This document shows, piece by piece, positions 36,396-44,647 of a stretch of 64,000 nt of DNA. A program made the position numbers and the translations under genes. Below the pieces are notes generated by a model that saw only the letters and a program-made list of their open reading frames with translations, did no database searches and was not told the DNA's origin. The stretch spans positions 1,674,001 through 1,738,000 of the forward strand of contig NZ_PGEZ01000001.1 in NCBI RefSeq assembly GCF_002797495.1, in the 5' to 3' direction. The DNA comes from Mumia flava. GTDB taxonomy: Bacteria > Actinomycetota > Actinomycetes > Propionibacteriales > Nocardioidaceae. Numbering within the stretch: position 1 is the stretch's first letter; each line of letters begins with the position of its first letter.

Positions 36396-36634
36396 GGAAA
36401 CGGTCCTCGAGTTGCTGGGTGGTGTGTTGCTGGGGTCAGGGGACGCGAAGAGCGCCTCGTCCAGTCTAACGGGCGCCATCTCGCCCCTCGGCTGCTCGTC
36501 CCGGCCGCTGGACGCCGCCTGCGGGAGCAACGACCTGGACGCGCCTGCGGGCCCGGCGCATGCTGAGCAGTGAGGCGCCCGGTCGCGGTGTGCGCCGGCG
36601 ACGCCCAGCATCAGCGCGTCACCAGGAGGTCGCG

Positions 36635-37018
36635 ATGCTCACCAACTCCGTCACCACCCAGATGATCCCGGTCCGCGACGTCGCACGGGCGAAGGACTTC
36701 TACTACCAGGCCCGGCTCGGCCTCGCTCCCTCCGGCGAGACGCCCGACGGCGGGTACGCGTTCGCGACCGCGGGCGGTCACATGATCGCGCTGCTCCCGG
36801 ACGCCGACGGCGCGCCCAGCGGGCGGACCATGCTCAGCTTCGAGGTGCCCGACCTGGAGAAGGAGGTGCAGGACCTGGAGTCGGGCGGCATCGTGTTCGA
36901 GGACTACGACACCCCGGAGATCACGACCACCGGCCACATCGCGCGGCAGGGGAACGAGGCCGCGGCCTGGTTCAAGGACTCCGAGGGCAACGTGCTCTGC
37001 CTGCACTCGGTCGGCTGA
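36635..37018 (+). CDS. VOC (glyoxalase/bleomycin-resistance) superfamily protein
   Basis: 127 aa. Two beta-alpha-beta-beta-beta modules: [28 protein letters not shown] and [30 protein letters not shown], ending [18 protein letters not shown]. Members are lyases, dioxygenases or binding proteins; the metal ligands are not complete enough to assign one. The start is fixed by AGGAGGT 5 bases before the ATG. It faces away from lysC across a 239-base gap in which nothing else was recognised. Confidence 0.85.
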   Translation: MLTNSVTTQMIPVRDVARAKDFYYQARLGLAPSGETPDGGYAFATAGGHMIALLPDADGAPSGRTMLSFEVPDLEKEVQDLESGGIVFEDYDTPEITTTGHIARQGNEAAAWFKDSEGNVLCLHSVG

Positions 37019-37055
37019 GAGTCGGCAGCGGCGCGCGGCGAGACGAGGCGAGTGC

Positions 37056-38507
37056 TCAGCCCTCCGCGCCGGGGACCGGCGGCGGGTCGTACGGCAGCCG
37101 GACCGTGAACCGCGTGTCTCCCGGCTCCGACGTCACCTGCAGGTCGCCGTGGTGCTTGCGGACGACGATCCGCCAGGAGATGTCGAGGCCGAGGCCCGTT
37201 CCCTCACCGACGGCCTTCGTGGTGAAGAACGGCTCGAAGATCCGGTCCCTGATCCCCGGGTCGATCCCCGGGCCGGTGTCGGCGACCTCCACCTCGGCCC
37301 AGTCCTCGACGCGCCGCGTGGTCAGGGTCAGGGTCCCCTGCCCGTGCATCGCCTGGAGGGCGTTCACGATCAGGTTGGTCCACACCTGGTTCATCTCGGC
37401 CGCGTACATCGGCACGGGCGCGATCGACCGGTCGTACGCCTTGACGACCCGGACCTCCCCGGTCTTCTTCTGCAGCATCACCAGCGTCGCGTCGAGCAGC
37501 TCGTGCACATCGGTCGGGGCGAACGGGGCCCGGTCGAGCTGGGAGTACTGCTTGGCGGCGTCGACCAGCGTCGAGACCCGCGCGGTCGCGTCCTCGATCT
37601 CGCTCATCAGCTGCTCGGTCTCGAGGGTGTACGCGAGCCACCGGACCGCACCCGGGACCACGTCCGGCGTCACCTTCTTCGCGACCTTGTCGAGCCACCC
37701 CTCGTCGAGACCGCCTGCGACCAGCAGCGGAGCCACCTCCCAGCCCTGCTCCACCCCGTGGTCGTCGAGCCAGTCCGTCACGCGGTCCTCGAGGTCGGAG
37801 GACTCCAGCACGCCCAGCGCATCCGCCTCGATCGCCTCGGAACGCCGCTTCAGCGCCTCGTCCTGGAGCAGGATCAGCGTGCCCAGCGTCTCCCGGTCGT
37901 ACGGGCCCTCGGCGATCAGCGCCAGCTTGTGCCGCATCGCCGAGACCCGTTCACGCAACGACGCGGTCGCGCGTACGGCCGCGGCCGCCGGGTTGTTCAG
38001 CTCGTGGGTCAGCCCCGCCGACAACGACCCGAGGGCGAGCAGGCGCTCGCGCTGCCCGACCGCGGCCTGGGTGTTGCGCTGCCCGAAGAACAGCCCTTCC
38101 AGCAGGTGCACCGCCATCGGGAACCAGTCGCGCATCAGCGTCGCGAAGTCGTCCGCGGACAGCACGAAGAACCGCGACGGGGTCAGCACCCGGGTCGACC
38201 CGCCGTACGTCTGGGGGACGCGGTCGCCGAGGTAGGCCGACCAGGCGCCGGTGTAGACGCCCGGCTGGTCGGTGCGCGAGACCTCGACGTCGTCGCCGCC
38301 GACCGCGCGGTAGAGGGCGATCTCGCCCTCGAGCAGCACGTAGAAGCAGGTCGCGTCGTCGCCCTCGCGGATCAGCCAGCCGAGGTCCGCGCGCTCCACG
38401 TGCCCGTGCTCGCACAGCCAGACCAGCTGGTCGTCGTCGAGCTTCTCGAACAGGAACATCCGACGCAGCTCGTCGATGTCGCACGGCAGTCGCTCCGGTG
38501 TGCTCAC
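37056..38507 (-). CDS. Histidine kinase with N-terminal cyclic-nucleotide-binding-like domain
   Basis: 483 aa, soluble. Residues 12-135 form a Crp-type cNMP fold (MFLFEKLDDDQLVWLCEHGHVE, FYVLLEGEIALYR); the binding cassette is replaced by TGAWSAYLGDRVPQTYGGSTRV, so ligand binding is doubtful. The phospho-acceptor is His168 in SLSAGLTHELNNPAAA. The HATPase domain has NQVWTNLIVNALQAM, VADTGPGIDPGI and GEGTGLGLDISWRIV. The start has GGGAGGGG upstream. It follows the response regulator-flavoprotein gene by 16 bases, and the two surely work together. Confidence 0.88.
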   Translation of the reverse strand: MSTPERLPCDIDELRRMFLFEKLDDDQLVWLCEHGHVERADLGWLIREGDDATCFYVLLEGEIALYRAVGGDDVEVSRTDQPGVYTGAWSAYLGDRVPQTYGGSTRVLTPSRFFVLSADDFATLMRDWFPMAVHLLEGLFFGQRNTQAAVGQRERLLALGSLSAGLTHELNNPAAAAVRATASLRERVSAMRHKLALIAEGPYDRETLGTLILLQDEALKRRSEAIEADALGVLESSDLEDRVTDWLDDHGVEQGWEVAPLLVAGGLDEGWLDKVAKKVTPDVVPGAVRWLAYTLETEQLMSEIEDATARVSTLVDAAKQYSQLDRAPFAPTDVHELLDATLVMLQKKTGEVRVVKAYDRSIAPVPMYAAEMNQVWTNLIVNALQAMHGQGTLTLTTRRVEDWAEVEVADTGPGIDPGIRDRIFEPFFTTKAVGEGTGLGLDISWRIVVRKHHGDLQVTSEPGDTRFTVRLPYDPPPVPGAEG

Positions 38508-38523
38508 AGCCCCTCCCGTTCCC

Positions 38524-40206
38524 TCACAGACCTTCCAGGTAGCGGTGCACCAGCATCACGGCCATCGCCCCCTCCCCGACGGCAGACGCCACCCGCTTCG
38601 CGGACTCCGCCCTGACGTCACCGGCAGCGAACACCCCGGGAACGCTGCTCTCCAGGTGGAACGGCGCCCGGTCCCGATCCCATCCCGCGGGCCGCCGGCC
38701 GTCGAGCTCCAGGTCCGGTCCGGTCGGCACGAACCCGTACGCGTCACGCTGCACGACCCCGTCGAGCCACTGCGTCCCGGGCACCGCCCCGATGAACACG
38801 AACGCCCACCCGCACGGCGCCGAGCGGGTCTCGCCCGTCTTCGTGTCGCGCAGCACCAGCTCCTCCAGGTGACCGTCCCCGCACGCCTCGGCGACCTCGG
38901 TGGAGGTCAGGACGCGGATCCGCGGGTGGGCCTCGACCTGCTCGATCAGGTACGACGACATCGACTGCGACAGCGACGGCCCCCGGACCAGGATCGTGAC
39001 CCGGCTCGCCTCCCGGGCCAGGGCGATCGCCGCCTGACCCGCGGAGTTCGCTCCCCCCACCACGTAGACGTCCTCGTCCGCGCACGCGTGGACGTTGGTC
39101 AGGGCGGAGCCGTAGTAGAGGCCGCGGCCCGCCAACGCATCGAGGCCCGGTCCGTCGAGGCGGCGGTACGAGACGCCGCCCGCGAGGATCACGGTCTGCG
39201 TGGCGAGGCTCGACCCGTCGGCGAACCGCAACGTCCGCGCCGGCCCGTTCACCTCCAGTCCCACCGCTTCGCGTGCCGTCACCAGCTCCGCGCCGAACCG
39301 CAGCGCCTGCCGGCGGGCGCGGTCCGCGAGCTGGGCGCCGGAGACCCCGTCGGGGAAGCCCAGGTAGTTCTCGATCCTCGAGCTCTGTCCCGCCTGCCCG
39401 CCCGTCGCGGTGCGCTCGACCAGGACCGTACGCAGGCCTTCCGACGCGCCGTACAGTGCGGCGCTCAGCCCCGCCGGCCCACCGCCGACCACGACCAGGT
39501 CGTAGAAGTCCTCGCTCGGACGCGTCACCAGGCCGACCCGCTCGGCGAGCTCGGTGTCGCTCGGCGCCACCAGCACCGTCCCCTCCGGCGACACGACGAC
39601 CGGCAGGTCGTCCCCGGTGGTCTCCGCGGCCGCGAGCAGGCTGCGGCCCTTCTCGGAGTCGGAGGCGAACCAGCGGTACGGCACCTGGTTGCGCGCCAGG
39701 AACTCCCGTACCTCCGACGAGCGGGCCGACCAGCGGTGCCCGATCAGCTTGGTCTCCGCGACCGGGCGCCGGTCGGTCCGCGCCCACGTCGCGAGCTGTT
39801 CGTCGATCACCGGGTAGAGCTTCTCCTCCGGCGGGTCCCACGGCTTGAGCAGGTAGTGGTCCAGATCGACGAGGTTGATCGCGTCGATCGCGACGCTCGT
39901 GTCGGCGTACGCCGTGACGAGCAGGCGCCGCGCCGCCGGGTAGAGGTCCATCGCGGCCTCGAGGAACTCGACCCCCGACATCCGCGGCATCCGTTGGTCG
40001 GCGAGCAGCACCGCCACCTCGTCGCCGCGCAGCCGCAGCTCGCGCAGCGCCTCCAGCGCCTGCTCGCCGGACTCCGCCCGCACGATGCGGTACTCGCTCC
40101 CGTACCGGCGCCGCAGGTCCCGCGCGATCGCGCGGGAGACCGCCGGGTCGTCGTCGACCGTCAGGATGGCCGTACGCGCCCGCCCGCGCCGCTCGGTCGA
40201 CTCCAT
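38524..40206 (-). CDS. Response regulator fused to Grx-like and thioredoxin reductase-like domains, redox Cys absent
   Basis: 560 aa. Receiver: residues 12-130 with VDDD, phospho-acceptor Asp70 (LLADQRMP) and Lys121 (LLKPW). Residues 150-230 resemble a glutaredoxin, but the C-X-X-C position reads RWSARSSEV. Residues 234-560 are a TrxB-like flavoprotein with VVVGGGPAGLSAALY, VYVVGGANSAGQAA and GVFAAGDVR. The TrxB C-A-T-C site is replaced by LYYGSALTNVHA. So FAD and NADPH binding is likely while disulfide reduction is not; the electron acceptor is unknown. ATG 40206 is preferred to GTG 40236 on codon use. Confidence 0.88.
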   Translation of the reverse strand: MESTERRGRARTAILTVDDDPAVSRAIARDLRRRYGSEYRIVRAESGEQALEALRELRLRGDEVAVLLADQRMPRMSGVEFLEAAMDLYPAARRLLVTAYADTSVAIDAINLVDLDHYLLKPWDPPEEKLYPVIDEQLATWARTDRRPVAETKLIGHRWSARSSEVREFLARNQVPYRWFASDSEKGRSLLAAAETTGDDLPVVVSPEGTVLVAPSDTELAERVGLVTRPSEDFYDLVVVGGGPAGLSAALYGASEGLRTVLVERTATGGQAGQSSRIENYLGFPDGVSGAQLADRARRQALRFGAELVTAREAVGLEVNGPARTLRFADGSSLATQTVILAGGVSYRRLDGPGLDALAGRGLYYGSALTNVHACADEDVYVVGGANSAGQAAIALAREASRVTILVRGPSLSQSMSSYLIEQVEAHPRIRVLTSTEVAEACGDGHLEELVLRDTKTGETRSAPCGWAFVFIGAVPGTQWLDGVVQRDAYGFVPTGPDLELDGRRPAGWDRDRAPFHLESSVPGVFAAGDVRAESAKRVASAVGEGAMAVMLVHRYLEGL

Positions 40207-40232
40207 CCGCAAACCCCCTGACCGTGCCGAGG

Positions 40233-42011
40233 TCACTCGGTCCGCTTCGGCCCGACCCGCATCTCGACGTCGATCTGCTCAGCATCCAGCATCGCCAGCG
40301 CCGTCGCCAGGGCCGCCGAGCTGAACATCCCGACCGATCGTGCCGTGAGCAGCGCCTCCCGCTGCGCCTCGATCACCCGCAACCGTAGCTCGCGGTACTG
40401 GGTGACGGTCCGTTTGCGCTCCAGCGCCTCCTGCTCGTCCTCCGCCTGCTCCCGCAGGTACGCCGCCCGCGCGCGCCGTACGACCTCCGCGTCGTACGGG
40501 GTGCCGTCGGGACGCGTGAGTCCGTCGCCGTCCAGGACGCGTTCCGCGGCCCGCGACAGCGCGGCGAACAGCGGCACGAGATCCGGGTCGCTCCCGGTCG
40601 CACGCTCGTCGACGAGCCCGAGCGCCCGGAGCACCCACGGCATGGTCCCGCCCTGCACGAGCAGCGAGACACCCGCGACGACGAAGGCGATCAGGACGAG
40701 CAGCGAGCGCGACGGGGTGTCCGCGGGAAGCGTCTGCACCGCGGCGACGGTCACCACGCCGCGCAGCCCGGCCCACACCAGGACCGCACCCTCGCGCCAC
40801 CCGAGCGGAGCGCCGAGCACGTAGTCGACGTCGGCGAACGCCCGGCGCACCCGCTTGCGGAAGATCGCGTCCCGGCGGGCGGCCCGGTCGGGATCCTCGT
40901 CCGGCGCGCGCCCTCCGGGGCCCCAGCGTCGGCGGCCCGGCGGAACGTCGCCGTGCTCGAGCAGGTCGACCGCGTCGTTCAGCCGCTCGCGGAACCGGGG
41001 TGCACGCTGCTGGCGCCGGCGCGCGGACAGCACGAGCGGGAGCACGTACGCCGCCCGGACGACGAGCAGGAGAGCGACGGCGGCCACGGCGATCCCGACC
41101 CCGCCCCAGACGTTGCCGTGGTTCTCCTCGACGTCGTTCAGCACTCCGTCGAGCTCCAGCCCCACCAGCAGGAACACCCCGCCCTCGAGCAGCAGCTCGA
41201 TCGTGCGCCAGTTCGACTCTTCGTACAGCCGGTCCTGCGGGCGCAGGTACTTCGGGGCGCCCTGGCCGGTGACGAGCCCGGCGACCACCGCGGCGACGAG
41301 GCCGGATGCGCCGACCGCCTCCGCGGGCAGGTACGCGACGAACGGCGCCACGAACGAGATCGCCGTGCTGACCGACGCCTCCGTGACCCGCCGCCGGACC
41401 ATGAGGTTGGCGCGGCCCACGAGCAGCCCGATCACCACGGCAGCGACCACGGCCCAGACGAACTGGCCGAGCACGCCCCACAGCGACACCGTCGTGGCGA
41501 TCGCCGCGACCGCCGACCGCAGCAGCACGAGCGCGGCACCGTCGTTCAGCATGCTCTCGCCCTCGAGGACCGTCAGCACCCGCGGCGCGACGCCGAGGCG
41601 GCGCGCGATGCCGGTCGCGACCGCGTCGGTCGGGCTGACGATCGCGCCGAGCGCGATGCCGGTGGCGAGCTCGACGCCGGGCACGACCGCGCTGAAGAAC
41701 AGTCCGAGCAGGATCGAGCTGAGCAGCACCAGGACGACCGACAGCCCGCTGATGGCGCCGAAGTCGCGCCGGAAGTCCATCGTCGGCACGGACACCGCCG
41801 CCGAGTACAGCAGCGGAGGCAGGACCACCGCGAGGATCAGCTCCGGGTCGACCTCGATCGGCGGTACGGAGGGGATCACGCTGATCCCGACCCCGAGGAG
41901 CACCAGCAGCAGCGGGGCCGCGACCCCGATCCGCGGCGCCACCAGCGACACCACGACGACGCAGAGCACCGCGCCGACGCCGATGAGCAGGTTCACGAGG
42001 AGGTCGTCCAC
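40233..42011 (-). CDS. CPA1-family Na+(K+)/H+ antiporter
   Basis: 592 aa. Twelve or so membrane helices; the ion-binding ND-type region is IVSPTDAVATGIARRLGV and LEGESMLNDGAALVLL, with WAGLRGVVTVAAVQTLP further on. An additional cytosolic loop (about 325-400, RRRWGPGGRAPDEDP) and a long helical C-terminal tail (about 470-592) are probably regulatory. It exports Na+ or K+ for protons. It ends 26 bases before the response regulator-flavoprotein gene, suggesting one operon. Confidence 0.92.
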   Translation of the reverse strand: MDDLLVNLLIGVGAVLCVVVVSLVAPRIGVAAPLLLVLLGVGISVIPSVPPIEVDPELILAVVLPPLLYSAAVSVPTMDFRRDFGAISGLSVVLVLLSSILLGLFFSAVVPGVELATGIALGAIVSPTDAVATGIARRLGVAPRVLTVLEGESMLNDGAALVLLRSAVAAIATTVSLWGVLGQFVWAVVAAVVIGLLVGRANLMVRRRVTEASVSTAISFVAPFVAYLPAEAVGASGLVAAVVAGLVTGQGAPKYLRPQDRLYEESNWRTIELLLEGGVFLLVGLELDGVLNDVEENHGNVWGGVGIAVAAVALLLVVRAAYVLPLVLSARRRQQRAPRFRERLNDAVDLLEHGDVPPGRRRWGPGGRAPDEDPDRAARRDAIFRKRVRRAFADVDYVLGAPLGWREGAVLVWAGLRGVVTVAAVQTLPADTPSRSLLVLIAFVVAGVSLLVQGGTMPWVLRALGLVDERATGSDPDLVPLFAALSRAAERVLDGDGLTRPDGTPYDAEVVRRARAAYLREQAEDEQEALERKRTVTQYRELRLRVIEAQREALLTARSVGMFSSAALATALAMLDAEQIDVEMRVGPKRTE

Positions 42012-42059
42012 CCTCGGGCTCCCTCCGGCCGCTCGTCTGCTCCGGTGTCGCGGCCCGCG

Positions 42060-44126
42060 TCAGGCGAGCCGTTCCGCGAGGAAACGGTACGCGAGGGCGG
42101 CCATGTGCGCCGCCTGTGCGTTGTTCGCGGCGCCGCCGTGACCGCCCTCGATGTTCTCGTAGTACGTGACGTCCTTGCCCGCCGCGAGCATCCGCGCCGC
42201 CATCTTGCGCGCGTGGCCGGGGTGGACCCGGTCGTCGCGCGTCGATGTGGTGAACAGCACCGGCGGGTACGGGCGCGACGCGTCGAACAGGTGGTACGGC
42301 GAGATCGTCGCCAGGAAGTCCCGGTCGGCCGACTCCGGATCCCCGTACTCCGCCACCCAGGACGCGCCCGCGAGCAGCAGGTGGTAGCGCTGCATGTCGA
42401 GCAGCGGCACCTGGATCACGATCGCGCCGAACAGGTCGGGGAACTGCGTGAGCATGTTGCCGGCCAGCAGCCCGCCGTTCGAGCCGCCCATCGCCCCGAG
42501 GTGCGCGGGCGACGTGATCCGCCGGTCCGCGAGGTCGCGAGCCACGGCCGCGAAGTCCTCGTACGCCCGGATCCTGTGCTCCCGCAGGGCCGCCTGGTGC
42601 CAGCCCGGCCCGTACTCGCCGCCGCCGCGGATGTTCGCGACCACGTACACCCCGCCGCGGGTGAGCCACGCCCGCCCCATCCCACCGGAGTACGCGGGGG
42701 TCAGCGAGATCTCGAACCCGCCGTACCCGTACAGCAGCGTCGGCGCCGTCCCGTCGAACGCGAGGTCCGCCGGCCGTACGACGAAGTACGGCACCCGGGT
42801 CCCGTCGGCCGACGTGGCGAAGTGCTGCTCGGTGACGAGCCCGGCCGCATCGAAGAACGTCGGCATCGCCTTGAGCGGCTCCGGGTCGGCGTTGAGCCCG
42901 CGCGGCCCGAGGTCGACCAGCGAGAGCGTCGTCGGCGTGAGGTAGTCGGTGGTGTACATCCAGACCGAGTCGGACGCGTCGGCGTCGACCGGGGCGACCT
43001 GGATCGTGCCGAGCTCCGGCGCCCCGTGCATCGCGACCCGGTCCCACTCGCCGCCGGGCGTCGCGGGCGGCGTCAGGATCTCCAGCCTGCTGCGGACGTC
43101 GGTCATCACGTCGAGCACGAGCCGGTGCGCGGTGAACGCGTACCCGGCGAGCGCGCTGGACGGCGTCGGCTCGAACAGCACCGTGAAGTCGCGTGCGCCG
43201 TCGAGGAACGCGGAGAAGCCGATCGCCAGGAGGGCGCCGGCCGGGTACGTGGTGCCGTCGACGGTCCAGTCGTCGCGCAGCTCGACGAGCATCTGGTCGC
43301 GCTTGACGCTGGTCTCCGCCGAGTCGGGGACGTCGAGCTTCGTGAGCGCGACGCCGTCCGCGCCGTCTCCCTCGGCCTCCGTCAGCAGGTAGCGCTCCGA
43401 GGTGTAGAACGACGTCGCCCGCACCACCCAGTCGCGCTCGAACCCCGGCGTACGGTCGTGGAACGCACCCACGGACAGGTCTTCGTACGCCCCCTCGAAG
43501 ACGACCTCCGCGTCCTCCAGGGTCTCGCCGCGACGCCACCGCCGAGCGATCCGGGGATAGCCGGACTCCGTGGTCGAGCGCTCACCGGTCTCGGTGGCGA
43601 CGAAGACGGTGTCCGCGTCGATCCAGCTCACGTCGCCCTTGGCCTCCGGGCGGACGAAGCCGTCCTCGAGGAACGTGCGGGTGGTCAGGTCGAACTCGCG
43701 CGTCACGTCCGCGTCGGAGCCGCCGCGCGACAGCGACACCAGGGCGCGGGTGAACGCGAGCGGGCCCGTGCGGAGGATCTTCGCGCCGTGCCAGACCCAG
43801 TTCTCGTCCTCGGCCTCGGCGAGCGCGTCGACGTCGAGGATGACGTCCCAGTCCGGTTCGTCGGTGCGGTACGAGTCGAGCGTCGTCCGGCGCCAGAGCC
43901 CACGGACGTGAGTCGCGTCGCGCCAGACGTTGTAGAACCAGTCGCCGGCCTTCGCGATCGGCGGGATCTTCGCGTCGGAGTCGAGCACCTCGCGGATCAG
44001 CCGCTCGGTCTCGGCGAAGTCCTCGCCCGCCGCCAGCGTCTCCGCGGTCACCGCGTTGCGCTCACGCACCCAGTCCAGCGCCTCGTCACCGAGCACGTCC
44101 TCCAGCCACAGGTTCTCGTCGCCCAT
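42060..44126 (-). CDS. S9 family prolyl oligopeptidase
   Basis: 688 aa. An N-terminal beta-propeller (about 70-400) is followed by an alpha/beta hydrolase with LYGYGGFEISLTPAYS, the nucleophile Ser in MGGSNGGLLAG, Asp in TSTRDDRVHPGHA and His in IEGGHGGAANN. It cleaves short peptides after proline, probably in the cytosol as no signal peptide is present. ATG 44126 follows the -10 TACTCT by 7 bases. Upstream readings would translate the 22-bp repeat and are rejected. It is 48 bases upstream of the antiporter gene. Confidence 0.93.
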   Translation of the reverse strand: MGDENLWLEDVLGDEALDWVRERNAVTAETLAAGEDFAETERLIREVLDSDAKIPPIAKAGDWFYNVWRDATHVRGLWRRTTLDSYRTDEPDWDVILDVDALAEAEDENWVWHGAKILRTGPLAFTRALVSLSRGGSDADVTREFDLTTRTFLEDGFVRPEAKGDVSWIDADTVFVATETGERSTTESGYPRIARRWRRGETLEDAEVVFEGAYEDLSVGAFHDRTPGFERDWVVRATSFYTSERYLLTEAEGDGADGVALTKLDVPDSAETSVKRDQMLVELRDDWTVDGTTYPAGALLAIGFSAFLDGARDFTVLFEPTPSSALAGYAFTAHRLVLDVMTDVRSRLEILTPPATPGGEWDRVAMHGAPELGTIQVAPVDADASDSVWMYTTDYLTPTTLSLVDLGPRGLNADPEPLKAMPTFFDAAGLVTEQHFATSADGTRVPYFVVRPADLAFDGTAPTLLYGYGGFEISLTPAYSGGMGRAWLTRGGVYVVANIRGGGEYGPGWHQAALREHRIRAYEDFAAVARDLADRRITSPAHLGAMGGSNGGLLAGNMLTQFPDLFGAIVIQVPLLDMQRYHLLLAGASWVAEYGDPESADRDFLATISPYHLFDASRPYPPVLFTTSTRDDRVHPGHARKMAARMLAAGKDVTYYENIEGGHGGAANNAQAAHMAALAYRFLAERLA

Positions 44127-44133
44127 GCGGTCG

Positions 44134-44139
44134 AGAGTA
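44134..44139 (-). promoter_or_regulatory. -10 element TACTCT, leaderless start
   Basis: On the minus strand TACTCT is followed by 7 bases and the ATG at 44126. Confidence 0.45.
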
Positions 44140-44158
44140 GGGCGGACCTCGTACGGCT

Positions 44159-44322
44159 GGTCGAGGCGGGCGCCCCCGATGGTCGAGGCGTGCGCCCCCG
44201 ATGGTCGAGGCGGGCGCCCCCGATGGTCGAGGCGTGCGCCCCCGATGGTCGAGGCGGGTGAGGGACGAGCCCGATCGAGACCCCCGCCCTCGATCACTCG
44301 CTGCGCTCGCGCCTCGAGCAAC
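44159..44322. repeat. TCGA-family element with 22-bp tandem array
   Basis: Four 22-bp units (GGTCGAGGCGKGCGCCCCCGAT) begin at 44159, 44181, 44203 and 44225, the fifth (44247) passing into GATCGAGACCC. A second copy in the other orientation follows at 44289-44320 (CTCGATCACTCGCTGCGCTC and GCGCCTCGAGC). It fills most of the 319-base gap between the divergent peptidase and symporter genes; the rest holds the symporter promoter and operator. Confidence 0.85.
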
Positions 44323-44364
44323 GGCCTCATGCGGCGGACGAGCGGCCCGGCCGAGGACTCCCCC

Positions 44365-44393
44365 TTGCTGTGATCGGGGTCTCACGCTAGGTT
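44365..44393 (+). promoter_or_regulatory. Promoter of the symporter operon
   Basis: TTGCTG (44365-44370), 17 bases, TAGGTT (44388-44393). Transcription would begin near 44400, giving a leader of about 45 bases that starts with the palindrome at 44402. Confidence 0.6.
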
Positions 44394-44401
44394 GCTGCGC
44401 A

Positions 44402-44423
44402 TTGACGTTGACGTCAACGCCAA
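44402..44423. promoter_or_regulatory. Palindromic operator at the symporter promoter
   Basis: Core CGTTGACGTCAACG (44406-44419) is a perfect 14-bp palindrome; with outer TTG and CAA, 10 of 11 pairs match. It lies at the expected transcription start, a repressor position. Its half-site CGTTGAC recurs in the operator at 51307. Confidence 0.7.
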
Positions 44424-44445
44424 CCGATGACCGAGAGGACACCTC

Positions 44446-44646
44446 ATGCAGCCCACGCGCCTGCCGCGCGCGGACGTCGCGATCCTGGTCGGGATCGCCG
44501 TCTACGCGCTGATCACGTTCCTGCCGTGGAGCCACGAGCGCACCGTCGCCGGCGTCAGCGTCTTCGCCTGGATGCTGTACGCGCTGATGGTGATGGCGCC
44601 GCTCGCCGGCCTGGCCGCCGCGCTCCGCGAGAACGAGGAGGAGTGA
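44446..44646 (+). CDS. Small two-helix membrane protein paired with symporter
   Basis: 66 aa. Two membrane helices (about 9-27 and 38-60) around FLPWSHERTVAGVSVFAWM, then LRENEEE. Small proteins of this kind (DUF3311/YhdT-like) sit directly upstream of sodium:solute symporters and are probably accessory subunits. GAGAGGA lies before the ATG. It ends one base before the symporter GTG, and its tail codons form that gene's ribosome site. Confidence 0.8.
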   Translation: MQPTRLPRADVAILVGIAVYALITFLPWSHERTVAGVSVFAWMLYALMVMAPLAGLAAALRENEEE

Positions 44647-44647
44647 C

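Noticed and set aside
36396-36634. Lysine riboswitch or small gene upstream of lysC
   Set aside because: No conserved riboswitch core and no frame with a ribosome site; only a -10 candidate for lysC was seen.
40279-43539. 1086-aa open frame, minus strand
   Set aside because: A different frame of the antiporter and peptidase genes; composition is typical of a GC shadow.
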